From: Allolucifera butyrica
GTDB lineage: Bacteria > Bacillota > Negativicutes > Sporomusales > UPPP01
DNA length: 64,000 nt
NCBI RefSeq assembly: GCF_900476375.1
Contig: NZ_UPPP01000058.1
Location: 44,554-108,553 of the forward strand
Direction: 5' to 3'
The position numbers were made by a program, and so were the translations under genes. This document shows positions 45,582 to 53,272 of this stretch, piece by piece. The first letter of the stretch is position 1; each line of letters starts with the position of its first letter. A model generated the notes under the pieces. The model did no database searches, had not been told where the DNA came from, and saw only the letters and a program-made list of their open reading frames with translations.

Positions 45582-46829
45582 ATGGAATTTAATTTTGGTT
45601 TTGGGAAAAAGACGGTGAACTTTCATGTTAAGGATGAAAATCTGCTGGGAGAAATACTTCCCAAGCAATTAGAAGTTGGACTCGTGAACGAAGCGGAAGT
45701 AAAAAGAGCAATGGAGAGCCCCATAGGGACTAAAAAATTAAAAGAACTGGCTATACCCGGTAAAAAAATTGTGATGATCACCAGCGATATTACCCGGCCA
45801 ATGCCCAGTAAGGTTGTGCTACCGATCGTAATTGACGAACTTAGGGCGGCAGGAGTAAAGGACAGTGATATAACGGTTGTGTTCGCCCTGGGAAGTCATA
45901 GAGCCCATACGGAAGAGGAAAAGAAATATTTGATGGGGGAAGAGTTATTTGGCAGAATACGGTGTGTCGACAGCAATGTAAAGGATTACAAGCATTTAGG
46001 CACAACGCAGGGAGGTACGCCGGTCGATATTTTTACGGAAGTGGCCGAAGCCGATATGAGAATTTGTCTGGGAAATATCGAGTATCATTATTTTGCCGGC
46101 TATAGCGGCGGAGCCAAGGCAATTATGCCGGGGGTATCCACCCGGGCGGCGATTCAGGCCAATCACAGCAGAATGGTTGAGGCAGAAGCCAAAACGGGAA
46201 ATCTGGACACGAATCCGGTACGTCAGGATTTGGAGGAGGCAATTCAGTATTGTCCGATTGATTTCATCGTGAATGTGGTTCTGGACAAGAAAAAGCAAAT
46301 CATTAAAGCGGTAGCAGGGCATTATATTAAGGCCCACAGAGAGGGCTGCCGGTTTCTGGATACTGCCAATAAAATAGAAATAGCAAATAAAGCGGATATC
46401 GTAATTACAACTCCCGGCGGATACCCCAAAGATATAAATATGTATCAGGCGCAAAAAGCGCTGGATAATGCCAAGCATGCCGTAAAAAAAGGCGGCATAA
46501 TCATATTGGTGGCTTCCTGCGCCGAAGGGCTGGGAGAAAAGGTATTTGAAAAATGGATACTTGCCGCGCCGACAGCGGAAAGCATGATTGAGGATATTCA
46601 AAAGAATTTTGAATTGGGCGGGCATAAAGCCGCAGCCATCGCCATGGTACTTAAGAATTCAAAAATATTTTTAGTTTCCGAACTGGAAGCTGATTTTGTA
46701 AGAAAGGTATTTATGGAACCATTCCGGGATGTACAATCGGCCGTTGATCAAGCGTTTGCCGAGCAGGGTAAATCAGCAAAAGTCTTGATCATGCCATATG
46801 GAGGCTCCACGCTGCCGGTAAGTAAGTAA
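45582..46829 (+). CDS. LarA-family nickel-pincer racemase/epimerase (candidate malate racemase)
   Basis: A 415-residue protein of the LarA (DUF2088) superfamily with the catalytic set preserved: Arg in TSDITRPMP, His in GSHRAHT, His in EYHYFAGYSGGAKA with Lys179 (attachment of the nickel pincer cofactor), His in NHSRM, and Gln and Lys in MYQAQKAL. Family members racemise lactate, malate, phenyllactate or epimerise sugar acids. The maturation genes larBCE are not in the window. ATG 45582 follows AAGGTGG. Its position at the end of an inositol operon that I predict to form D-malate, while malic enzyme needs L-malate, suggests malate racemase. Confidence 0.9.
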   Translation: MEFNFGFGKKTVNFHVKDENLLGEILPKQLEVGLVNEAEVKRAMESPIGTKKLKELAIPGKKIVMITSDITRPMPSKVVLPIVIDELRAAGVKDSDITVVFALGSHRAHTEEEKKYLMGEELFGRIRCVDSNVKDYKHLGTTQGGTPVDIFTEVAEADMRICLGNIEYHYFAGYSGGAKAIMPGVSTRAAIQANHSRMVEAEAKTGNLDTNPVRQDLEEAIQYCPIDFIVNVVLDKKKQIIKAVAGHYIKAHREGCRFLDTANKIEIANKADIVITTPGGYPKDINMYQAQKALDNAKHAVKKGGIIILVASCAEGLGEKVFEKWILAAPTAESMIEDIQKNFELGGHKAAAIAMVLKNSKIFLVSELEADFVRKVFMEPFRDVQSAVDQAFAEQGKSAKVLIMPYGGSTLPVSK

Positions 46830-46929
46830 GAGGACGAAATACTCAGGTGATCATTTATTAATTACAACAGTTCTTCCCCAAAGCAAATTGGTTTCCTCGA
46901 TTAACTAATTGTAGCAGGAGGAATTAGCG

Positions 46930-48633
46930 ATGTTAACAAATCGAAAAGTTAAAACGAAAGTGCTTATCTTAGCGGCAATAATGATTGGCATCACCTGTAT
47001 TATCGGCGGACTCGGCTATTTCTTTATTTCACAATCAAAAAAAGCGATTGATTCCATGTATAACTATAATTTATTAGCAACTCAGTATTTGAACGACGCC
47101 AGTAATCAATTACGGCTAATGGAAGTGGATGTCACATACATAATTTTACAATCCAGGAAACCGGTCGATAAAACACTGCTTAGGGACCTTGAAAAAAGAA
47201 CCGGTGTTTTGCAGGAAGATATAAAAAAACTTAAACAAGTAGATCAAAGCCCCAAGGCCCAAAAAATATTAGCGAAGGTAGAAGGTGACCTGGCTAAGTA
47301 TTCAGAGGGCATAAAACAAATAATCCGGTCGGAGCAGGCGGGTAAGGGTGAAGATGCTACCGGCAGACTTTTAACTATAAAAAGCTTTATAAACGATTTC
47401 ATCGATTTGAATCCTGATAATGTTGGTCAGGCCAAGGCCTTAATTTTAAGGAATGATAACTATTACAGAACCTCTGTAACCGTATTTATGGTTATTATTA
47501 TTTTGGGGATTGCAATCGGTTCGGTCCTGGCCACATTAATTGCCCGAAGTATTGCCAATCCATTACAGGTAGCAATCACTCATTTGAATTGGGTAGCCAA
47601 TAGAGAAATGGGAAGGGAGATTCCCGAAAATCTGTTGGCAAGAAACGATGAAGTTGGCGATATGGTCAGGTCGGTAGATGCTATGAAGAAATCTTTGCAG
47701 CATATCATACTTCAGATAAAGGATAAATCAAAGAGTACCGTTGATAATGCCGGCAGTGTCCGGCAATTAACAGAACAGTTGAATCTTAATACCCAGGATA
47801 TATCTGCTGCCACGGAAGAGTTGTCGGCAAGTATGGAAGAAACGGCAGCAGCCACCCAGGAATTTAAAACGTTATCGGCGGATTTAAGCGGGACGATTGA
47901 AATCATTGCTAATAACGCTCAGGACAGTGAGACCTATGCCAATCAAATTAATGCGCGGGCCGCAGGATTGAAAGAGTCAGCCGCGGCGGCGACGAGGCTG
48001 GCCGGTGAAGTGTATGAAGCTGCGAAAGGAAAATTGACCGAAGCAATTGAGCAATCGAAAGTCGTTGGTCAGATCAATCTTTTATCGGAGGATATTTTAA
48101 CAATATCTTCGCAAACCGATTTGTTGGCGTTAAATGCCGCCATAGAAGCGGCCCGGGCGGGTGAAGCCGGTAAAGGATTTGCCGTTGTTGCCGATGAGGT
48201 CAGAAAGTTAGCGGAGCAATCGAATAATACGGCGGCAAAAATTCAGAAAATAACCCAAAATGTAATTCCGTCAGTAGAAAGTTTAGCCTCGGGGTCTTTT
48301 GATATTCTGGAATTTATTGATACCATAGTCAAAAAGGATTATGCTTCCTTAGAAGTTACCGCCGAACAATATAGCAATGATGCGGCATATATGCGGAATT
48401 TTGCTGCCGATGCCAATAAATCTTCCCACGAATTGTTGGTTTTAATAACAACCATGGCAAATTCGATTGAAGAAATTGCGGCGGCCACCAATGAAGGAGC
48501 CAGCGGAAATTCAGTAATTGCCGGAAAAGTGTTGGATATCGTTCATCAAGCGGACGATATATTTTCGAAGGCCAATGAATCAAAAGAATCTACAGAAACG
48601 GTCCTGAAAGAAATTTCTACATTTAAAGTCTAA
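46930..48633 (+). CDS. methyl-accepting chemotaxis protein
   Basis: A 567-residue chemoreceptor: N-terminal helix (about 12-34), four-helix-bundle sensor domain (about 35-185), second helix (about 187-210), HAMP, then a long coiled-coil signalling domain with the hairpin tip in [31 protein letters not shown] (split here) that contacts CheA and CheW. Sensor domain is of the 4HB_MCP type and gives no ligand clue. It follows the inositol genes by 100 bp and is closed by a terminator, so a link to inositol taxis is possible but unproven. GCAGGAGGAATT precedes the ATG. Confidence 0.95.
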   Translation: MLTNRKVKTKVLILAAIMIGITCIIGGLGYFFISQSKKAIDSMYNYNLLATQYLNDASNQLRLMEVDVTYIILQSRKPVDKTLLRDLEKRTGVLQEDIKKLKQVDQSPKAQKILAKVEGDLAKYSEGIKQIIRSEQAGKGEDATGRLLTIKSFINDFIDLNPDNVGQAKALILRNDNYYRTSVTVFMVIIILGIAIGSVLATLIARSIANPLQVAITHLNWVANREMGREIPENLLARNDEVGDMVRSVDAMKKSLQHIILQIKDKSKSTVDNAGSVRQLTEQLNLNTQDISAATEELSASMEETAAATQEFKTLSADLSGTIEIIANNAQDSETYANQINARAAGLKESAAAATRLAGEVYEAAKGKLTEAIEQSKVVGQINLLSEDILTISSQTDLLALNAAIEAARAGEAGKGFAVVADEVRKLAEQSNNTAAKIQKITQNVIPSVESLASGSFDILEFIDTIVKKDYASLEVTAEQYSNDAAYMRNFAADANKSSHELLVLITTMANSIEEIAAATNEGASGNSVIAGKVLDIVHQADDIFSKANESKESTETVLKEISTFKV

Positions 48634-48678
48634 ACAGACCACTCAGTTTATCTTTTCCAGGGAAATTATTGTCAAATG

Positions 48679-48724
48679 ATTCCCTTCTTATTTTACCAGG
48701 TAAAAGAGGAGGGAATTTTTTTGT
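48679..48724 (+). terminator. rho-independent terminator after the chemoreceptor gene
   Basis: ATTCCCTTCTTATTTTACC pairs with GGTAAAAGAGGAGGGAAT around a one-base loop region, then seven T. Its design closely resembles the terminator at 52230-52286. Confidence 0.88.
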
Positions 48725-48785
48725 TGCTTCCGGCTAACCAGTTCCCTGCCTGATTGGCGAGGTCGCGGGAATAAAAAACTGAATT

Positions 48786-48801
48786 GTGCTAATATTGGCA
48801 C
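48786..48801. promoter_or_regulatory. possible operator before the URO-D-family gene
   Basis: GTGCTAATATTGGCAC, a dyad with one mismatched pair (two of 16 bases), about 110 bp before the start codon. Candidate regulator site; nothing else supports it. Confidence 0.4.
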
Positions 48802-48912
48802 CTTTCATTCTAACGATTTCCCGGAATTATATGATATATTGTTCATGAAATAGCGTGCACGGTTGTCTAGCGTACCTTGGTTTTTTAACAATTTGAGTAT
48901 GGAGTGATCGTT

Positions 48913-50115
48913 ATGAATTGTAGGGAAAGAGAAAAGGCTACGTTATCATTTAGTGATGATTTGGATAGAGGTGCTGTTGAAGAGATATTTTATCCATGGG
49001 AAAAAACAGTAAAAAAATGGGAGAACGAGGGACTTTCTACACGTTTTAGCGAAAAAGTGATGTTTCCCACAATACCAACTGATAATTTATACTTTCCTAG
49101 AGACAGGGAAATAGAACCCGAGGAAAGATATCTTAATTGTTTGTCGACAGAAGAAGTCTTTATTTATGAGCAAAATCTGGGGTTTGATCCTCTAAAGAGG
49201 GTAGCATTCAGGGTGCCATTTCTATGTTTTGATGAAAAATTAATTGAAGAAACATCTGAATATAAAATAAAGCTAGACAGGGATGGATGGAAAAGGAAAT
49301 ATTATAAAACCAGAGATTTGATACAAGAACTTAGACCGGTAGTATCAAATGAAGAGGACTGGCAGCAGTTAAAAGATCGAGTACAAAAAGCCCTGGATGA
49401 GTACTGCACAGATGAAAATATTCAAAAAATTTATGGCTGTTACAAAGAGGGACATGATAAGGGCGACTTTGCTATAAGATTCAGAGCCTCTGGTTTCTTT
49501 TGGACCCCCCGGACACTTTTAGGGATTGAACCACATCTGATGGCTTTTTATGATTATCCGGAAATGTTACATGATATTAATGAATTTGTTTTAAAGGTAT
49601 ACATGGAGAAACTAGATAAAATTCTTGACATTATAAGTCCTAATGTTGTCTTTTTTGAGGAAGATTTAAGTGGATCTAGTGGACCTATGTTATCTCCAGC
49701 GCTATTTGATGAATTTGTTGGAGCGTATTATAAACGCCTGATACCATTTTTGAAGAAAAAAGGGGTAGCAAATGTCTTTGTTGACACAGATGGTGAGTTT
49801 AATGTATTAATACCCAATTTTGTGGAAGCCGGAATAGATGGTTTTTTACCGATGGACGTTCAGGGCGGAATGGATATTGTGGCAGTGAGAGAGAAATACT
49901 CCACATTAAAATTTATAGGGGGCTACAATAAGTTAGAAATAGCTAGAGGAAAGGACGCAATAAATAAAGAGTTTGAAAGAATCATGCCGGTAATAAAACA
50001 AGGTGGATATCTTCCTTGTAATGATCATCAAGTACCGCCAGATGCTCCGCTCGAAAATTATAAATATTATATCAAGAGGTTAAGGGAAGTTATGCAGCAA
50101 GCGCGAGGATATTAA
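48913..50115 (+). CDS. uroporphyrinogen decarboxylase (URO-D) family protein, methyltransferase-like
   Basis: A 400-residue protein of the URO-D superfamily, which in anaerobes is more often a corrinoid:coenzyme methyltransferase-like enzyme than a heme enzyme. Recognisable parts are ISPNVVFFEEDLSGSSGPML, LIPFLKKKGVANVFVDTDG, FIGGYNKLEIARG and the C-terminal NDHQVPPDAPLENYKYY. No corrinoid protein or partner methyltransferase is encoded beside it. ATG 48913 is correctly spaced from GGAG. Base and codon use (many AGA, ATA, AAA) is more AT-rich than the genes on either side. It forms a cassette with a binding lipoprotein and an AraC regulator. Substrate unknown. Confidence 0.85.
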   Translation: MNCREREKATLSFSDDLDRGAVEEIFYPWEKTVKKWENEGLSTRFSEKVMFPTIPTDNLYFPRDREIEPEERYLNCLSTEEVFIYEQNLGFDPLKRVAFRVPFLCFDEKLIEETSEYKIKLDRDGWKRKYYKTRDLIQELRPVVSNEEDWQQLKDRVQKALDEYCTDENIQKIYGCYKEGHDKGDFAIRFRASGFFWTPRTLLGIEPHLMAFYDYPEMLHDINEFVLKVYMEKLDKILDIISPNVVFFEEDLSGSSGPMLSPALFDEFVGAYYKRLIPFLKKKGVANVFVDTDGEFNVLIPNFVEAGIDGFLPMDVQGGMDIVAVREKYSTLKFIGGYNKLEIARGKDAINKEFERIMPVIKQGGYLPCNDHQVPPDAPLENYKYYIKRLREVMQQARGY

Positions 50116-50180
50116 CCCTATAATTATGTTATTTTTCCGGGGAAACTCAGGAAACAATAAAAAAAGAGGAGGATAAGAAA

Positions 50181-51143
50181 GTGAAAAGGGTATTGGCGTT
50201 ACTGTTCGTTCTGGTGTTCACGGTTTCGTTGATTAGCGGGTGTGGTTCAAGTAACTCACAGACGGGTACGGAAAAACCAAAAAAAGTTATTGGTGTTTTA
50301 CTGGAGAACTTTAGTGACCAGTGGCAAACATATCTAAAGGATAGTATGGCAAAAACTGCAGAAAAGTTAAAGGGCGATAATATTGAAGTGGTATTCTTGG
50401 ACGGGCGTAGGGATGCAGCCAATCAAATGTCACAAATGGAACAACTAATTTCCCGAAAAGTGGATGCCATTGTTCTCATGCCCGTTGACAATACAGCTGC
50501 AAAACCAATGGTGAAAGAGGCCATTAAAGCTAAGATACCCCTGATAAGTGTAAATAGGATACTGCCCAATCAGGAACTGGTGGCGTCATATGTTGGGTCA
50601 GATGATGTATTTGCGGGACAACTTGAGGCTCAAGAAATGGCTACTGAGCTTAGCGGAAAAGGTAATATTATAATAATCGAGGGTGGATATGGCAGTTTGC
50701 CACAGATTCAAAGAAAGCAAGGGTATGACAATATACTAAAAAAATATCCTGATATAAAAGTTATCGCAACTCAAACTGGTGAATGGACTAGAGAAAAAGC
50801 CATGAAAATAACGGAAGATTTGATTCAATCAGGAATGCAATTTGATGGTATCCTTGCGGAGAATGATGAAATGGCACTAGGAGCGATTAAAGCTCTCCAG
50901 GATGCAGGAAGGCTTGGAAAAGTGATAGTTGGGGGTATCGATGCAACCCCGGAAGCCTTGAAGTATGTAAAAGAAGGCGAATTGAATTTTACGGTATATC
51001 AAAATGCTACTGCTCAAGGCAGCACAGCCATTGAAGTAGCCGCGAAACTGGTCGCAGGCCAAACTGTTGATAAGAAAGTCATAATTCCATTTGAGCTAGT
51101 TACAAAAGATAAAGTTGATGATTATATTGCAAAATATAAATAA
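50181..51143 (+). CDS. orphan sugar-binding lipoprotein, RbsB type
   Basis: A 320-residue family 4 solute-binding protein with lipobox LISGC, first-lobe start VIGVLLENFSDQW, and ENDEMALGAIKAL and GIDATPEALKYV as in RbsB relatives. No permease or ATPase is encoded beside it; the nearest CUT2 membrane components are those of the inositol system about 14 kb upstream. It may borrow those, or serve a sensory role with the AraC regulator next to it. AAAGAGGAGG precedes the GTG start at 50181. AT-rich like its neighbours. Confidence 0.9.
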   Translation: MKRVLALLFVLVFTVSLISGCGSSNSQTGTEKPKKVIGVLLENFSDQWQTYLKDSMAKTAEKLKGDNIEVVFLDGRRDAANQMSQMEQLISRKVDAIVLMPVDNTAAKPMVKEAIKAKIPLISVNRILPNQELVASYVGSDDVFAGQLEAQEMATELSGKGNIIIIEGGYGSLPQIQRKQGYDNILKKYPDIKVIATQTGEWTREKAMKITEDLIQSGMQFDGILAENDEMALGAIKALQDAGRLGKVIVGGIDATPEALKYVKEGELNFTVYQNATAQGSTAIEVAAKLVAGQTVDKKVIIPFELVTKDKVDDYIAKYK

Positions 51144-51228
51144 GATATTCAGCCGCATTAGCTATTTTAATCAGTGATGTTTTTTTCCTTTGTATCATGC
51201 CTCAAAATAGTGGCTTAATAGCAGCCCT

Positions 51229-52173
51229 ATGGCCAACCATTATTTATATGGGAATGGAAGTGGTTCAGTGTGCAGTAGGTATTTCCCGTGGCCGGCTGAT
51301 GAAGATGAACTTATAAGAATCGGTGTATTCAATAATAATAGCCCCGTAATATCGCATAGACATGATTACGTTGAAATTGTATTAATAACAAAGGGTTCTT
51401 GTACGCATAAATATCATAATACGGAGGTAACTCTGATACCTGGAGATGTCTTTATTATAGTACCTCATGAGGAGCATTCCTATGGCATTGATTCCAGGGT
51501 TACAATATACAATTGTCAATTCTACACAGAAGTACTTGGAGAAGATTGGCGGGAATTAAAGGAAATCAGTGGAATCTATGATATGTTGGTGGTCGAACCA
51601 ATATTTCGTGCCGAGATAAATTGCCAGGAAATTCTTCACTTATCACCTGAAGGGATCTCATATGTTGAAGCGATACTTACTAAAATTATAGAGGAACAAG
51701 AAAATAAATCAGCCGGGTACCGTTTAGTACAAAAATCATATCTTACGTTATTATTAACTATTTTAGGACGGGCATGGGAGAAACAGTTCGAAAGTAAATC
51801 ATACGAATATAATGGAAAACGAGAATTACTAGCGGAAGCGCTAAAGTATTTGGAAGACAATATTAGTTATGAGCTAAACATATCTGACCTTGCATTGAAG
51901 GCATGTATGAGTTCTCATTATTTTCGTAAGGTTTTTAAAGAAGTGACTGGACTTACTCCTATTGATTATATTAATAAAATTCGTATTAAAAAGGCTGTTC
52001 GGCAATTGACGGAAGATAGCTGTACAGTGGCTAAAGTAGCTGAAACGGTAGGTATCAATGATACCAACTATTTTTCTCGGTTGTTTCGAAAAACTATGGG
52101 ATGTACTCCGACGGAGTTCCGAAAACACAAGAGGAAAGATCAAAATGATACAGATCTTTTAATGCATAAGTAG
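51229..52173 (+). CDS. AraC-family regulator with cupin sensor domain
   Basis: A 314-residue regulator: N-terminal cupin (HRHDYVEIVLITKGSC, TLIPGDVFIIVPHEEHSY) that usually binds a sugar, and a C-terminal pair of helix-turn-helix motifs (LNISDLALKACMSSHYFRKV; VAETVGINDTNYFSRLFRK). Most likely controls the URO-D and binding-protein genes before it. The ribosome site before ATG 51229 is weak. A terminator of the same design as the one preceding the cassette follows. Confidence 0.92.
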   Translation: MANHYLYGNGSGSVCSRYFPWPADEDELIRIGVFNNNSPVISHRHDYVEIVLITKGSCTHKYHNTEVTLIPGDVFIIVPHEEHSYGIDSRVTIYNCQFYTEVLGEDWRELKEISGIYDMLVVEPIFRAEINCQEILHLSPEGISYVEAILTKIIEEQENKSAGYRLVQKSYLTLLLTILGRAWEKQFESKSYEYNGKRELLAEALKYLEDNISYELNISDLALKACMSSHYFRKVFKEVTGLTPIDYINKIRIKKAVRQLTEDSCTVAKVAETVGINDTNYFSRLFRKTMGCTPTEFRKHKRKDQNDTDLLMHK

Positions 52174-52229
52174 GAGCCAAAGTTCGTCAAGCTAAAGTAA
52201 AGTAAAAGTTAAAAAAGGTTTTCCCGAAG

Positions 52230-52286
52230 GGCTAAGTGATAATTCTCTTCTTAATTTTTGCCAGGCAAAAAGGAAAGAAGGGAATT
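52230..52286 (+). terminator. rho-independent terminator after the AraC gene
   Basis: AATTCTCTTCTTAATTTTTG and CAAAAAGGAAAGAAGGGAAT pair around the palindromic centre CCAGG, then T-run. Same stem order as the terminator at 48679-48724. Confidence 0.85.
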
Positions 52287-52380
52287 ATTTTTTGTTTCCA
52301 ATATTTAATGTCAGGTCTAAGCATTTAGTTATTTGAATTAGCTGAAACTGCTCGTAAACCCTCCGGGATCTTATAGACTG

Positions 52381-52407
52381 CAAATTATTTACCAGGTAAA
52401 CAATTTG
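52381..52407. promoter_or_regulatory. 27-bp dyad, probable MarR operator or terminator 3' of marR
   Basis: CAAATTATTTACC-A-GGTAAACAATTTG: arms match at 12 of 13. The core TTTACCAGGTAAA is found again, less perfectly, before the NRPS gene (53121-53135). It lies 10 bp past the end of the marR gene. A binding site for that regulator and a hairpin in the marR 3' end are both possible. Confidence 0.55.
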
Positions 52408-52416
52408 TGAAAATTT

Positions 52417-52869
52417 TTATTTGGCGTTGACCATGTCGGCGGACTTTTCTATTTCGGTTAAGATATTTTGTAACAAGCTGATTTCACGATTCGTTAACGA
52501 ACTTAATTTATCTTTAATATCCTTGTCGAATTGTTGGTGGAATTCTAAATGGTGTCGAAACGCAACATGTCCTTTTTCAGTAAGCCGGAATAGGACCACT
52601 TTTTTGTTATCTTTTTCCTGATAACGATAGATCAGGTCTTTTTGCGTAAGTTTACGAATCATTTTAGGGACTGCACCTTTGGTGATGCCTAACTTATCGG
52701 CTATTTCCGTAACGTTTATGCCCGGATATTTCCCAATCACATCAATCATATGTATTTCGGAGCCATATAAAATATCATTTGTGCCAAATTTTCGCGGCTC
52801 TTTTAACAAAGTTGAAAATTTATTAATGAGACGCAATACGGTTTCAATAATTAGATCGCTTTGTTCCAT
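52417..52869 (-). CDS. MarR-family transcriptional regulator
   Basis: A 150-residue winged-helix regulator. The HTH is seen in INVTEIADKLGITKGAVPKMI, split by its turn, followed by the wing (YRYQEKDNKKVVLFRLTEKG). The start is ATG at 52869, after AGGAAA; the frame is open to 52959 but without a better start. It is divergent from the NRPS gene and shares its 400-bp upstream region, so it is the likely local repressor of the biosynthetic cluster. A promoter TTGACA-17-TACATT lies just upstream. Confidence 0.92.
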   Translation of the reverse strand: MEQSDLIIETVLRLINKFSTLLKEPRKFGTNDILYGSEIHMIDVIGKYPGINVTEIADKLGITKGAVPKMIRKLTQKDLIYRYQEKDNKKVVLFRLTEKGHVAFRHHLEFHQQFDKDIKDKLSSLTNREISLLQNILTEIEKSADMVNAK

Positions 52870-52908
52870 AAGTTTCCTGCCTTTCCTATGTTTCCAGCCT
52901 TTAAATAC

Positions 52909-52937
52909 AATGTATAGCAAGTAAATTTTATTGTCAA
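52909..52937 (-). promoter_or_regulatory. marR promoter
   Basis: Minus-strand TTGACA (52937-52932) and TACATT (52914-52909), 17 bp apart. Confidence 0.7.
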
Positions 52938-53006
52938 CGGAATTTTTGAAATAATGCAAAAATTTGTATAAAAAGTAAAATTTTTGTTAATTGTAATTAC
53001 CACATA

Positions 53007-53035
53007 TTGACAGAAAGTAAAAGCAAGTTTATATT
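53007..53035 (+). promoter_or_regulatory. NRPS operon promoter
   Basis: TTGACA at 53007-53012 and TATATT at 53030-53035, 17 bp apart; the start codon is about 230 bp downstream. Confidence 0.65.
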
Positions 53036-53118
53036 TTACATTATAGTAATTATTTTACAGTGAAGTAATTTATTTGTTGAAATTAGATTTTTATGGGTTT
53101 CACATTTTTTTTAACAAG

Positions 53119-53139
53119 ATTGTTTACCTGGTATACATT
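53119..53139. promoter_or_regulatory. probable MarR-type operator before the NRPS gene
   Basis: ATTGTTTACCTGGTATACATT region; TTGTTTACCTGGTA is shared exactly with the complement of the dyad at 52381-52407. Located in the leader, where binding would block elongation. Confidence 0.55.
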
Positions 53140-53272
53140 TTTTGAAACAAAATGAAATAGTAATGATTACTCCGAAGAAGGGAGGTCTTATCTAACTAAA
53201 CATACCGGTTTTAGAGAGAAAGTTAGCTTTTGGTTTTAACACAAATCTTGTTAGGAAAGCGAGCTGAAAAAA

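Larger units (their letters stand above)
52870..53272. other. divergent control region between marR and the NRPS gene
   Basis: No gene is seen. Very AT-rich. It carries the marR promoter (52909-52937), the NRPS-side promoter (53007-53035), the TTTACC dyad at 53121-53135 and a second dyad AGTAAT-G-ATTACT at 53159-53171. The untranslated leader of the NRPS transcript would be about 230 nt. Confidence 0.7.

Noticed and set aside
48913..50115. Heme biosynthetic uroporphyrinogen decarboxylase (hemE)
   Set aside because: Context with a sugar-binding protein and AraC regulator, sequence divergence and the C-terminal DHQVPPDAPLENY type point to the methyltransferase-like branch.
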